From: Kingella denitrificans ATCC 33394
Lineage (GTDB): Bacteria > Pseudomonadota > Gammaproteobacteria > Burkholderiales > Neisseriaceae
NCBI RefSeq assembly: GCF_000190695.1
Contig: NZ_GL870929.1
Coordinates: 76,162 to 140,161, forward strand
Reading direction: 5' to 3'
Length of the DNA: 64,000 bases
The translations under genes were made by a program, and so were the position numbers. Below are positions 7,665 to 16,956 of this stretch, piece by piece. Under the pieces are notes generated by a model that saw nothing but the letters and a program-made list of their open reading frames with translations, was not told the DNA's origin and did no database searches. The stretch's first letter is position 1. Each line of letters begins with the position of its first letter.

Positions 7665-10055
7665 TTATTCAAACAAGGCATCGGTTTCATCATCGGCCGG
7701 AGGCGGTGCCTGGCGACGGTTGCGCGGTTCAGGCGGGTTGTTCGGCAGCAGTTCGCGTTCCGGTTCCAGCGGCGTGCCGCCGTCGTTTTTCGGTGCAGGC
7801 TGCTCTGAACGGCTGACAGGGCGTTCCGCACTCACGGAATTATCGCCTTCCAGCACCGATTCCACCACAGGCTCGCCACCGCCGACAGAGTCGATGGTTA
7901 CTGGCAGCGGGCTCATGCCTTTCGGTACTTCGAAGCCTTTTTGCGGCATGCCTTTGAGTGCGAATCTCATGTATTCCACCCAAATCGGCAAGGCCAATGT
8001 GCCGCCGAAGCCGCGTCGACCCATGCTGGCTGGTTTGTCGTAACCCACATAAATCGCGGTCACGATTTTCGGGGTGTAGCCCACAAACCAAGCGTCTTTA
8101 AAGTCGTTGGTCGTACCGGTTTTGCCCGCCAAATCGGAGCGTCCTAACGCATTGGCACGCGTGGCCGTACCGTTGCGCACCACGTTCATCAGCATGGAGT
8201 TCATGGCGTATGCGTTACGCGGGTCGATGATGCGCGGCGCATTTTGTTTGGCCACCAAAGGCTGCATTTGTGCCACCAAATTGCGCTTGCTGTCGTAAAT
8301 TTTATCTACCACATATGCGGAAATTTTATAGCCGCCGTTGGCAAATGCGGCATAGCCCTCCGCCATTTGCAGCGGTGTGGCCGAACCTGCGCCCAAGGCC
8401 AGCGACAAAGTGGTGGGCAACTGGTTGGGTTTGAAGCCGAATTTTTGAATGTAGTCAATCGCGTAACGTACGCCGATGGTTTGCAGGATACGCACGGACA
8501 CGGTGTTTTTGGAACGGGTCAGTGCGGAACGCAGCGTAATCATGCCGGCGTAATTGCCGTCGGAGTTTTTCGGTTGCCATCCGCCAATGTTCAGCGGCGC
8601 GTCTTCTACCATACTTTCGGTGGAGAAGCCTTTGGACAGGGCGGCCGAGTAAACAAACGGTTTGAATGTGGAACCGGGTTGGCGGATACCTTGTGTGGCA
8701 CGGTTAAAGCTCTTGTAGTGGTAGTCATAGCCGCCCACGACTGCCTGCACGGCGCCGGTTTCAGTGTCCAACGAAATCAGCGCGCCTTGAATGGAAGGCT
8801 GCTGCACCACGGTATAGCGGCCGCCGCGCGCCTGTGCCACGCGGATGAGCGAGCCGACTTTGATGGCGTTGTCGCCCAGCGCTTTGCTGTTGATGGCGCG
8901 GCCGGCAAAGCCCATGTCTTGGATGGTCAAATCGGCTTTGCGCCCGCCCTGCATATATACGGTAATACCTTTATTGTCGGCGCGCAGCACGATGGCGGGA
9001 ATCATGCCGGTAACGGTGTAGGTATTGGCAAGGTATTGTTCTACTTCGTATTCGATATCTTCGGGTGCTACCTTGCTCAAATCCAGCTGTTGCTCGGCAC
9101 CGCGGTATGCACTGCCTTTGTCGAAGTTGCGCAGCGCTTTGCGCATGGCTTGCGTGGCAATCTGCTGATTGGCGATTTTGACTGTGGTGTACACATGCCA
9201 GCCTTTGGTATAGACCGCTTCACCGTATCGGTCAAACAGGTATTGGCGTGCCATTTCGGCCACGTAAAGCGCGTCTTGGTTGATTTCGGTGCGGTAGCGT
9301 TCGTAAACCAGCGGCGTATTGAGTGCAGCCTGCTTTTCTGCAGCCGTAATCATGCCCAGCTCAACCATGTTGTTCAGAATATATTCCTGACGCAGGCGGG
9401 CGCGTTCGGGGTTCACAATCGGATTAAAGGCAGACGGTGCTTTGGGCAGACCGGCCAAAATGGTTGCTTCGGCCAGGTTAAGGTCGCGCACGTTTTTATT
9501 GAAATAAATTTTGGCCGCCGCCGCAAAACCGTAAGCACGTTGCCCCAAATAGATTTGGTTAAAATAAAGCTCCAAAATCTGGTCTTTTGTTAACGTCTTT
9601 TCAATTTTGTAAGCCAGCAGCGCTTCGTTGAATTTACGGGTAAACGTGCGTTCGTTGGTCAGGTAGAAATTACGTGCCACCTGCTGCGTAATCGTACTCG
9701 CGCCCGACTGCACGCCACCGGTCAGGTTGCCCAATGCGGCGCGGGCCACACCGATGACGTCCACGCCCCAGTGTTCGCGGAAACGTTTGTCTTCCGCCGC
9801 AATCACCGCGTTTTTCAGCACGTCGGGAAATTGGTCAATGGGCGTGAATTCGCGCCGTTCGTCGCCATAAGTGCCGATGATGACGTTGTCGGCGGAATAA
9901 ATGGTCAGCGGTTCTTTGGGTTCGTATTTTTTAACCTCGTCCAAGCTGGGGAGTTTCGGATAAGTTATCAAAATTGCAACAGTCAGAAGACCCACTGCAA
10001 ACAAGAATAATCCGAATAAAAGCCCCAAAAGGGTGGTAAGCAAATTCTTAATCAT
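7665..10055 (-). CDS. mrcA: Penicillin-binding protein 1A (class A transglycosylase/transpeptidase)
   Basis: This bifunctional murein synthase (ponA in Neisseria) polymerises and crosslinks peptidoglycan at the inner membrane. The 796-residue protein has one N-terminal membrane helix (about residues 5-30), a GT51 domain with AAEDKRFREHWG (catalytic Glu near 87) and QQVARNFYL, an OB-like insert, and a transpeptidase domain with STFK, SKN and KTGTTND. The tail is Pro-rich and disordered (EQPAPKND onward) and partly encoded by a DUS variant. The start at 10055 gives MIKNLL as in neisserial homologues, with a weak GGAA site. It is divergent from pilM, the conserved neighbour in Neisseria. Confidence 0.97.
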   Translation of the reverse strand: MIKNLLTTLLGLLFGLFLFAVGLLTVAILITYPKLPSLDEVKKYEPKEPLTIYSADNVIIGTYGDERREFTPIDQFPDVLKNAVIAAEDKRFREHWGVDVIGVARAALGNLTGGVQSGASTITQQVARNFYLTNERTFTRKFNEALLAYKIEKTLTKDQILELYFNQIYLGQRAYGFAAAAKIYFNKNVRDLNLAEATILAGLPKAPSAFNPIVNPERARLRQEYILNNMVELGMITAAEKQAALNTPLVYERYRTEINQDALYVAEMARQYLFDRYGEAVYTKGWHVYTTVKIANQQIATQAMRKALRNFDKGSAYRGAEQQLDLSKVAPEDIEYEVEQYLANTYTVTGMIPAIVLRADNKGITVYMQGGRKADLTIQDMGFAGRAINSKALGDNAIKVGSLIRVAQARGGRYTVVQQPSIQGALISLDTETGAVQAVVGGYDYHYKSFNRATQGIRQPGSTFKPFVYSAALSKGFSTESMVEDAPLNIGGWQPKNSDGNYAGMITLRSALTRSKNTVSVRILQTIGVRYAIDYIQKFGFKPNQLPTTLSLALGAGSATPLQMAEGYAAFANGGYKISAYVVDKIYDSKRNLVAQMQPLVAKQNAPRIIDPRNAYAMNSMLMNVVRNGTATRANALGRSDLAGKTGTTNDFKDAWFVGYTPKIVTAIYVGYDKPASMGRRGFGGTLALPIWVEYMRFALKGMPQKGFEVPKGMSPLPVTIDSVGGGEPVVESVLEGDNSVSAERPVSRSEQPAPKNDGGTPLEPERELLPNNPPEPRNRRQAPPPADDETDALFE

Positions 10056-10198
10056 GAAATTTCCATACAAATTAAATTTAAAGTTGCCATTTGTTTTTTA
10101 AAATAAAGTAAAATAACTTATCTTTTTTGTTATTGGAATAAAGCCAAACAGCAGGCTGCATTATAAATGTTTTATGCCTAGAGTAAGGATTTAAAATT

Positions 10199-11308
10199 AT
10201 GCGTTCAAGAAAAAATGGAAAAAATACAAGCAATAAAGCGGATTCCAGCATTAGCAGGAATAGCGTTATTGGTGTAGATATCGGGCAGGGCGGTATCCGT
10301 ATGGTACAGTTGTCCGGCCGCAAATTAAACCAGGTCCAACTGGAAAAGTATGCCGCCGTTACCCTGCCGGGCAATGTGGTTTCAGGCAATGACATCGTTG
10401 ATTTTGACCAACTTGTCTCTCATTTGCAACAATGTTATACCAAGTTGAAAACAAGTTGCAAGCAAGTCAATATTGCATTGCCAAGCGGTATTGTGACCAT
10501 TGAGGAAAATTTTTCTTACGATCCTGAAGGCAACGATATTTCTTTACAGGAAATGGTTGAGTCTGAAGTGGTGCGCGTCGGCGCATTGGACGGTGTGAAC
10601 TATGACTGGAAGGAGTTGTCGGAAGACCCGAGGACAGGTGTTCTGTCTGTCGTTATCGCAGCAGCAAAGACAGATGACGTGAATAGTCGTGTCGATTTGT
10701 TGGAAGAAGTGGGTTTGCAGGCTGTGAATGTGGATGTGGATGTGTTTGCGCTGGCCAATGCTTTTATCTACGCGGATGAAATGATGGGCAACCAATTTAC
10801 CCGCTCCAAGATTTTGGTGGTAAATGTCGGTGATGTGAATATGAACGCGATGGTGCTGCAAAACAACAAAATTCTGTTCCGTCATGAAGCTAACTTGGGT
10901 TTTGAGCAATTGGTACAGTTGATTCAACGGACTTACCAATGCACAGATTCCGAAGCGGTTGCGATGGCTTATGGCCGAGGCAGCAGGCCGGGCGATTACC
11001 GCGAATTGATTACCGAAAGTTTCAATATGCAGATTGCTCAGGAAGTCCAGCGTGCATTGCAATTCTTCTTGGCTACACAAAATATGGATGAAGGTGTCGA
11101 TATCAGCCAGATATTCATTAGTGGCATAGGTTGTACAGATGCAGCCGGTTTGGATCATGTGGTATCAACGCATACCAATATCCCGACACAACAATGTGCC
11201 CCTGTTTCTTTAGCAGCCAGTAAGTCAAAAATCGATGGTACGCAACTTCAGAAAGATGCAGATTCTTTGACGATGGCATTCGGTTTAGCATTGAGAGGTT
11301 TGATTTAA
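10199..11308 (+). CDS. pilM: Type IV pilus inner-membrane assembly protein PilM
   Basis: PilM is a cytoplasmic actin-like ATPase fold protein that binds the N-terminus of PilN and links the pilus motor to the PilNOP complex. The 369-residue protein has an ATP-binding first strand IGVDIGQGGIRMVQLSG near residue 25 and a second phosphate-like loop ILVVNVGDVN near 200. AAGGAT lies a few bases before ATG. It is the first gene of pilMNOPQ, only one base separates it from pilN, and it is divergent from mrcA. The base composition is clearly more AT-rich than in flanking genes and no complete king3-DUS is seen inside. Confidence 0.95.
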   Translation: MRSRKNGKNTSNKADSSISRNSVIGVDIGQGGIRMVQLSGRKLNQVQLEKYAAVTLPGNVVSGNDIVDFDQLVSHLQQCYTKLKTSCKQVNIALPSGIVTIEENFSYDPEGNDISLQEMVESEVVRVGALDGVNYDWKELSEDPRTGVLSVVIAAAKTDDVNSRVDLLEEVGLQAVNVDVDVFALANAFIYADEMMGNQFTRSKILVVNVGDVNMNAMVLQNNKILFRHEANLGFEQLVQLIQRTYQCTDSEAVAMAYGRGSRPGDYRELITESFNMQIAQEVQRALQFFLATQNMDEGVDISQIFISGIGCTDAAGLDHVVSTHTNIPTQQCAPVSLAASKSKIDGTQLQKDADSLTMAFGLALRGLI

Positions 11309-11309
11309 T

Positions 11310-11945
11310 ATGAATTTAATTAAAATTAATTTGCTGCCATATCGCGAACTAGAAGAGCAAAGGCTGAAAAAGCAATTTCAGGTGATTATGATTGTTGGTG
11401 CTATTGCAGGCGTGCTTGCAGCAGCAGCTGTTTATGCTACGTTGTTGGGGATGGTTGAAAACCAGCTTGGTCGTAATGAGAGCTTGCAAACGGGTATCGC
11501 TGGCTTAGATAAAGAGTTGGCGGAAATTAAAACGTTGAATGAGCAAAAACGTAATTTCTTGGAGCGTCGCCAAAAAGTTGCGGAGTTGGATAATAAACGT
11601 TTTGAAGGTGCACGCATTATCGATACGTTGAACCAATTGGTTCCGGATGGTGCATATCTTCTGTCTTTGACAGGTGATGCATCGAAAAATATCATTAGTA
11701 ATCAATATACGATTACCGGTAAAGCAATCAGTGATAATAAAGTTGCGATGTTTATGACTGCATTGCCGAGCACGGGCGTATTTGATCCGCCAGAGTTATT
11801 GAAAATCGAAAAAACGAATGATGGGCAGCAGTTCTCATTGAAAGCTTTGTTGTTGGAAAATAAAGTGGTTATTCCAGATTCAGAAGGACCTTCTGCTTCA
11901 GCACCTGCGTCTTCTGCAGCATCTAATCCAGAAGGAGGTAAATAA
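11310..11945 (+). CDS. pilN: Type IV pilus assembly protein PilN
   Basis: PilN is an inner-membrane protein that heterodimerises with PilO and carries a conserved cytoplasmic N-terminal motif bound by PilM; here that is IKINLLPYRE at residues 4-13. A single membrane helix spans about 25-46, then a coiled coil (about 50-95, rich in E, L and K) and a ferredoxin-like periplasmic domain. The C-terminal tail is Ser/Ala-rich (SASAPASSAAS). 211 residues is normal. Its TAA overlaps the pilO start as TAATG, so translation is coupled. Confidence 0.94.
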   Translation: MNLIKINLLPYRELEEQRLKKQFQVIMIVGAIAGVLAAAAVYATLLGMVENQLGRNESLQTGIAGLDKELAEIKTLNEQKRNFLERRQKVAELDNKRFEGARIIDTLNQLVPDGAYLLSLTGDASKNIISNQYTITGKAISDNKVAMFMTALPSTGVFDPPELLKIEKTNDGQQFSLKALLLENKVVIPDSEGPSASAPASSAASNPEGGK

Positions 11946-12553
11946 TGAGTTTTGATGTAAATAAATTGCATCTGCAACCAAAGCCGGTTCAATTGTTATT
12001 AGCCATTGTATTGGCTGCGGCATTGGTTGGGGTGGGTTACGTTGCCTTGTTTCAGTCTCAACTGGAAGAGTTGACAGCAGCGCAGGAAAAAGAAGAGCAG
12101 CTTAAGCAAGAATTCACAGAAAAAAGTATTCGAGCAGCTAGCTTGGATAACCTGAAGTCGGAATTGGAGCAAATCCAAGAGTCAACGCGTGTTTTATTGA
12201 AACAATTGCCAACAAGCGCTGAAATTCCAACATTGATTCAAGAGTTGCACCAAGCGGCTGCTAAGAATGGATTGACTATGAGTTTGGTAACTCCGGAAGC
12301 TAAAGTCATTGAGGGTCCTATTGAGCGGTTGCCTTTCTCTATTTCAGTATCGGGGAACTATGAACAAATCGCTCAATTTACACGAGATGTTGGTCAAATG
12401 TCGCGTATTGTCACATTAGCGAACATAACATTAGCGGCTGGCGAGGGTGACAACAAAGGTAAGTTGGTCTTCACTGCAATGGCGAATACATACAAAGCAT
12501 TGGATGCATCTGAAGTTGCTTCTGCAGCAAGTAGTGCATCAGCGGCTCAGTGA
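11945..12553 (+). CDS. pilO: Type IV pilus assembly protein PilO
   Basis: PilO is the partner of PilN in the periplasmic alignment complex of the pilus machine. The 202-residue protein has one membrane helix (about 16-37, LLLAIVLAAALVGVGYVALF), a coiled coil with EELTAAQEKEEQLKQ, and a C-terminal ferredoxin-like domain with PFSISVSGNYEQIAQFTRDV. The start overlaps the pilN stop, and pilP follows after 33 bp. A Ser/Ala-rich C-terminus resembles that of PilN. Function follows from family and operon position. Confidence 0.94.
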   Translation: MSFDVNKLHLQPKPVQLLLAIVLAAALVGVGYVALFQSQLEELTAAQEKEEQLKQEFTEKSIRAASLDNLKSELEQIQESTRVLLKQLPTSAEIPTLIQELHQAAAKNGLTMSLVTPEAKVIEGPIERLPFSISVSGNYEQIAQFTRDVGQMSRIVTLANITLAAGEGDNKGKLVFTAMANTYKALDASEVASAASSASAAQ

Positions 12554-12586
12554 GTTCTCTAAAATATGATCAAACAGGAAACAATA

Positions 12587-13135
12587 ATGAAAGTTAAATT
12601 AGTTTTAATGTCGGCGTTGGTGCTGGCAGGCTGTTCTGAAAAGTATGGGGATTTACATGAATGGATGAACCAGACAAGGGCAGATGCGAAGACTAAAGTG
12701 CGCCCTGCCGAACCGCCTGCACCACTTGAACCTGTAACGTATTTTGCACCACAGCAATCTGGCCCTAATGCATATAGTATGCAACGGATGAAGGCTGCTT
12801 TCCAAAATGGTAGTGCGCCTAACTTGAACCGTACAAAAGAGCTTTTGGAAAATTATAGTTTGGAAAACCTCCGTTATGTGGGTTCCATCGGCTCAAAAAA
12901 TGCACTGTCTGCTTTGATTGAAGTGGATGTGAATGGTCAGCCACATGTATATACTGTCAGACCAGGTAATTACTTGGGGCAAAACTTTGGGCGTATTACC
13001 AAAATTACTGCAGACAGAATTGGAATTGTCGAGACTGTAGAGGATACTTTTGGTAACTGGGTAAATCGTGATGCGGAATTAACGCTGACGATAGATGGCA
13101 CACCAACATCCACACCGACAGATGCTGGGAAATAA
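12587..13135 (+). CDS. pilP: Type IV pilus lipoprotein PilP
   Basis: PilP is an inner-membrane lipoprotein that couples PilNO to the secretin PilQ. The 182-residue protein begins MKVKLVLMSALVLAGCSEKYG with lipobox LAGC (Cys near residue 15). A proline-rich flexible linker (RPAEPPAPLEP) is followed by the beta-sandwich HR domain (RYVGSIG to PTDAG). CAGGAAACAATA before 12587 decides this start; an upstream ATG seven codons earlier lacks both a site and a clean signal peptide. It lies between pilO and pilQ. Confidence 0.94.
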   Translation: MKVKLVLMSALVLAGCSEKYGDLHEWMNQTRADAKTKVRPAEPPAPLEPVTYFAPQQSGPNAYSMQRMKAAFQNGSAPNLNRTKELLENYSLENLRYVGSIGSKNALSALIEVDVNGQPHVYTVRPGNYLGQNFGRITKITADRIGIVETVEDTFGNWVNRDAELTLTIDGTPTSTPTDAGK

Positions 13136-13171
13136 TTTTGTATTAGATTAATAATTTAAGAGGTTTATCTT

Positions 13172-15289
13172 ATGAAAACAAATTCACTGAAAAAGTTATC
13201 AGTATTTGGTTTGGGTTTGATGATGCAGGCTGCTTTTGCTGGAAATATTACCGATGTGAATGTATCGGTATTACCAGATCAACAGCGTGTGATCAAATTA
13301 AAATTTGACAGAGATCCAGTAGAACCAAGCGGTTTTATTACCAGCTCGCCTGCACGCATTGCTTTGGATTTTCGTAATACTGGTGTGAAACTGGCTCAAT
13401 CAGCATTAACGTTTAATGATGCATTATTGAACCAAGTTGTGGCAGCACAAAATGATGCTAATACACGGGTTCTGTTGGGTTTGACAAAAGATGCACAATA
13501 TAATGCCCAAGTTCGTGGCAATGAAGTATGGATTTATGTAAGTGAATCTGCATCAACCAATACAGCAGCAACCAATGCGGGTGTTGTGGCAGGGGCTCGT
13601 AACACCTATGTGCCCACTGCGAATGCGAGTGGTTTCAACATTGATTTCCGTAAAGCATCACAAAATGCAGGTGTTGTCGAGTTTAGTTCTGCTCATGGTG
13701 GCCAACCACAAATCAAGGCGCAGAATGACCGCATTGTAGTTACTTTGAAAAACTATGCTTTGCCTACGCAAGAGCAGCGCAATTTGGATGTAACAGATTT
13801 TTCAACGCCAGTAAAAGCGATTACAGTGAAACGCTTGGGTAACGATACGCAGATTGTTATCCGCAACCAAGGCACTTGGCAGCATAAAGTGACTGAAAAT
13901 AATGGTCGTTATGCTATCCAAGTTTCGCCTAAACGTAATGTTGCGGAAGCTTCAGTACTTTCAGGTCGCCCGAAAGCACAAAATTTTACGGGTAAACGAA
14001 TTTCTTTGGATTTCCAAAACGTTGATGTACGTACTGTATTGCAAGTATTGGCCAAAGAATCTGGCATGAATATTGTTGCCAGTGATTCTGTGCAAGGTAA
14101 AATGACCTTGTCATTGAAAGATGTGCCTTGGGATCAGGCGTTGGATTTAGTTTTGGATGCGCGTAATTTGGCTATGCGCAAACACGGCAATATTATTAAC
14201 ATTGCCCCACGTCAAGAATTGAGAGAAAAAGACCTTGAAGAGGCGAAGGGTCGTCAAGAAATGGAACAGTTGGGACCTCTTTTGTCTCAAAGCTTCCAGT
14301 TGAAATATAAAAACGTAGAAGAATTTAAAAATATTTTGCGGTTGTCCGATAATGGTTCAACAAATGGTGATAATAGTAAGACTATTTTGAGTCCTCGCGG
14401 TAGTGCATTAATTGACCCTGCAACCAATACATTAATTATTACTGACATACAAACTGTTATTCAAAAATTCCAGCGTTTAATTGAAGAGTTGGATGTGCCA
14501 GCCAAACAAGTGATGGTGGAAGCACGTATTGTTGAAGCGGCAGACGGTGTAGCTCGTGATTTGGGTGTGAAATTTGGCGCTAACCGTCAAGGTTCTACTT
14601 CATGGGGTAGTAACTGGGGTAATGGTGTTGAAGCAAATCGCCGTTATGTGGGCAATGGTACAGGGTCTGGCTCGAATGGTGGTGTGAACTTTGCACCTAA
14701 CGTGAATCTGCCAGTAAGCAGCGCCACAAGCTCTATTGCAGTTATCCGTTCTTGGGCTTCAGGCGCGTTGGGCTTGGAATTGTCTGCAATGGAAACAGAT
14801 AACTTGACGAAAACAATTTCTACGCCACGTGTATTGACACAAGACCGTAAAGAAGCCGAAATTCGCCAAGGTACTCAAATTCCTTATACCACGCGCGGTA
14901 GTAATGGTGAGGTAACAACATCATTTAAAGACGCTATTTTGAGCTTGAAAGTAACGCCACGTATTACGCCAGATTCCAAAATTATCTTGGATATTACGAT
15001 TAACAAAGACGAGCCCGACTATACTCGTGTAAACGTTGAAGGCGAACCTGGTATTACAACGCGCGCCGTGAAAACTCAGGCGATGATTGAAGATGGTGGC
15101 ACTTTGGTTGTGGGTGGTATCTATCAAGAACAAATGTCTAATAACATTAGTAAAGTACCGTTCTTGGGCGATATTCCTGTTTTGGGTAATTTGTTCAAAT
15201 CACGCTCACGCAGCCACACGCGTAATGAACTGTTGTTCTTCATCACACCACGTATTATGGGTGGTGAGAGCACTGTGTTGCGCTACTAA
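13172..15289 (+). CDS. pilQ: Type IV pilus secretin PilQ
   Basis: PilQ forms the outer-membrane secretin pore through which the pilus extends and DNA enters during transformation. The 705-residue precursor has a signal peptide, two N-terminal AMIN domains (from about residue 25 and about 160), a secretin/TonB short N-terminal domain (FTGKRISLDFQNVDVRTVLQ), an N1 domain and the secretin barrel (VMVEARIVE to ELLFFITPRI). A DUS at 13224-13235 is read in frame as MQAAFAG and forms the signal-peptidase cleavage region. The basic PAKQ-type octapeptide repeats of meningococcal PilQ are absent. AAGAGG precedes the start. Confidence 0.96.
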   Translation: MKTNSLKKLSVFGLGLMMQAAFAGNITDVNVSVLPDQQRVIKLKFDRDPVEPSGFITSSPARIALDFRNTGVKLAQSALTFNDALLNQVVAAQNDANTRVLLGLTKDAQYNAQVRGNEVWIYVSESASTNTAATNAGVVAGARNTYVPTANASGFNIDFRKASQNAGVVEFSSAHGGQPQIKAQNDRIVVTLKNYALPTQEQRNLDVTDFSTPVKAITVKRLGNDTQIVIRNQGTWQHKVTENNGRYAIQVSPKRNVAEASVLSGRPKAQNFTGKRISLDFQNVDVRTVLQVLAKESGMNIVASDSVQGKMTLSLKDVPWDQALDLVLDARNLAMRKHGNIINIAPRQELREKDLEEAKGRQEMEQLGPLLSQSFQLKYKNVEEFKNILRLSDNGSTNGDNSKTILSPRGSALIDPATNTLIITDIQTVIQKFQRLIEELDVPAKQVMVEARIVEAADGVARDLGVKFGANRQGSTSWGSNWGNGVEANRRYVGNGTGSGSNGGVNFAPNVNLPVSSATSSIAVIRSWASGALGLELSAMETDNLTKTISTPRVLTQDRKEAEIRQGTQIPYTTRGSNGEVTTSFKDAILSLKVTPRITPDSKIILDITINKDEPDYTRVNVEGEPGITTRAVKTQAMIEDGGTLVVGGIYQEQMSNNISKVPFLGDIPVLGNLFKSRSRSHTRNELLFFITPRIMGGESTVLRY

Positions 15290-15324
15290 AAAGCCTCTGC
15301 ATATTTTGCAAATTTAGGTTAAAA

Positions 15325-15354
15325 TGCCTGCCATGGAGAAAAACATGGCAGGCA
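15325..15354 (+). promoter_or_regulatory. Hairpin overlapping the aroK start
   Basis: A perfect 11-bp stem, TGCCTGCCATG at 15325-15335 and CATGGCAGGCA at 15344-15354, with loop GAGAAAAA. It is followed by ATTTATTTTTA, so it could work as the pilQ terminator, but the probable aroK SD (GGAG) and ATG lie inside it. It could therefore also set aroK translation or readthrough from the pil operon. Confidence 0.6.
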
Positions 15355-15857
15355 ATTTATTTTTAATCGGCTTGATGGGAGCGGGTAAAACAACGCTTGG
15401 CCGCCAGCTTGCCGGTCATCTGCAATATCCTTTTTATGATAGCGATAACGTTATCTGCCAGCGTACCGGCGTGAATATTCCCACTATTTTTGAGATAGAA
15501 GGGGAGCAGGGGTTTCGGCAACGGGAAAGTATGGTAATTCAAGAATTGACTGCGATGGATAATGTTGTGTTGGCAACGGGCGGTGGTGCAGTGTTGCGTG
15601 AAGAAAATCGGCATTGTCTGCGAAACCGTGGCACGGTTATTTATCTGCATGTTTTGCCTGAAATTTTGTTTGAACGCACGAAATATGATAAAAATCGTCC
15701 ATTGCTTCAAGTAGCCGATCCACTAAGCAAATTCCGCGAATTATATGAAACGCGCCATGAGCTTTACTGCCAAACGGCGCACATGGTTTTGGAAGTGGGC
15801 AAATCGGGTTGCCAGACAACGTTAAATAGAATTTTTGAATTGGTTGGGCGCAAATGA
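15345..15857 (+). CDS. aroK: Shikimate kinase AroK
   Basis: AroK phosphorylates shikimate to shikimate 3-phosphate in aromatic amino acid synthesis. The protein has the P-loop GLMGAGKTTLGR near residue 9, the shikimate-binding DSD (YDSDNVI), a conserved GGGAVLRE strand, and the lid Arg region YDKNRPLL. I place the start at 15345 because GGAG sits six bases upstream; in-frame ATGs at 15324 and 15333 are possible and would add 7 or 4 residues. The start region lies within a strong hairpin. It overlaps aroB by four bases (ATGA), and the pilQ-aroK-aroB order is conserved. Confidence 0.93.
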   Translation: MAGNLFLIGLMGAGKTTLGRQLAGHLQYPFYDSDNVICQRTGVNIPTIFEIEGEQGFRQRESMVIQELTAMDNVVLATGGGAVLREENRHCLRNRGTVIYLHVLPEILFERTKYDKNRPLLQVADPLSKFRELYETRHELYCQTAHMVLEVGKSGCQTTLNRIFELVGRK

Positions 15858-16936
15858 AATCTTTGACAGTGCAGGCTGCTTCACATCGTTACCCTATCTA
15901 TATCGGCGAAGGAATTCTGCAGGATTTTTCTTTGTTTCAGCAGAAGATAGGCAAAAAAGCCGCCATTATTACCAATGACGTGGTGGCGCAATGGTATTTG
16001 CAGCCGTTAGAAAGCAGCCTGCACGCCCATGGAATTGAATTTTTTTCCATTGTGCTGCCGGATGGCGAAATCCACAAAAATAATGATTCGTTGCAGAAAA
16101 TTTATGATGGGCTCTTAACGCATCACGCAGACCGCCAAACCACCATTCTCGCTTTGGGCGGCGGCGTGATTGGCGACATGGCGGGTTTTGCCGCAGCCAC
16201 ATATCAGCGCGGAATCCCGTTTATTCAGATACCTACCACATTGTTGAGCCAGGTCGATTCGTCAGTGGGCGGCAAAACGGCAATTAACCACCCGCTGGGC
16301 AAAAATATGATTGGCGCGTTTTATCAGCCGCAGGTGGTACTGGCCGATTTATCCACGCTGAACACATTGCCCGACAAAGAATTTTCGTCCGGCATGGCGG
16401 AAGTTATCAAATATGCGTTGTTGGGCGACGCGGTTTTTTTGCAGTGGCTGGAACAGAATATGCCTGCATTGATGCAGCGCCAGCCGGACATATTGGCGGA
16501 GGCGGTGGCGCATTGCTGCCAAATGAAAGCCGATATTGTCGCGCAGGACGAAACTGAACAAAACGTCCGCGCATTGTTGAATTTGGGGCATACGTTCGGT
16601 CATGCGATTGAAACCGAAATGGGCTACGGCACATGGTTGCATGGCGAAGCGGTTGCCGCCGGCATGGTATTGGCCTGCCGATTGTCGGAGCGGCTGTATC
16701 AACTGCCCGCCGGCGATACCGAACGGGTGAAGGCTTTGCTGCGGCAGGCTGCTTTGCCCGATGTGCCGCCCGCATTTTCGTTTGACCGTTGGCTGACCCA
16801 TATGCGCCACGATAAGAAAGTGCATAGCGGAAAAATGCGTTTCGTAACGCTGCCGCAACTGGGGCGGGCAAAGGTCGAAACGATTGACGACATGGATATG
16901 TTGCGCGAGGTATTGCGCGAATATACGGATTTTTGA
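15854..16936 (+). CDS. aroB: 3-dehydroquinate synthase AroB
   Basis: AroB converts DAHP to 3-dehydroquinate with NAD and zinc, the second step of the shikimate pathway. The 360-residue protein has the NAD-binding GGGVIGDMAGFAAATYQRG near residue 98, the QVDSSVGGKTAINH substrate loop near 135, and zinc ligands in EVIKYALL and LNLGHTFGHAIE. The start overlaps the aroK stop, so the two are translationally coupled. A DUS is read in frame in the first residues (TVQAAS) and another near 16014 (ESSLHA). Length and motifs are normal. Confidence 0.97.
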   Translation: MKSLTVQAASHRYPIYIGEGILQDFSLFQQKIGKKAAIITNDVVAQWYLQPLESSLHAHGIEFFSIVLPDGEIHKNNDSLQKIYDGLLTHHADRQTTILALGGGVIGDMAGFAAATYQRGIPFIQIPTTLLSQVDSSVGGKTAINHPLGKNMIGAFYQPQVVLADLSTLNTLPDKEFSSGMAEVIKYALLGDAVFLQWLEQNMPALMQRQPDILAEAVAHCCQMKADIVAQDETEQNVRALLNLGHTFGHAIETEMGYGTWLHGEAVAAGMVLACRLSERLYQLPAGDTERVKALLRQAALPDVPPAFSFDRWLTHMRHDKKVHSGKMRFVTLPQLGRAKVETIDDMDMLREVLREYTDF

Positions 16937-16956
16937 TTAGTTATTAGGAAAACAGA

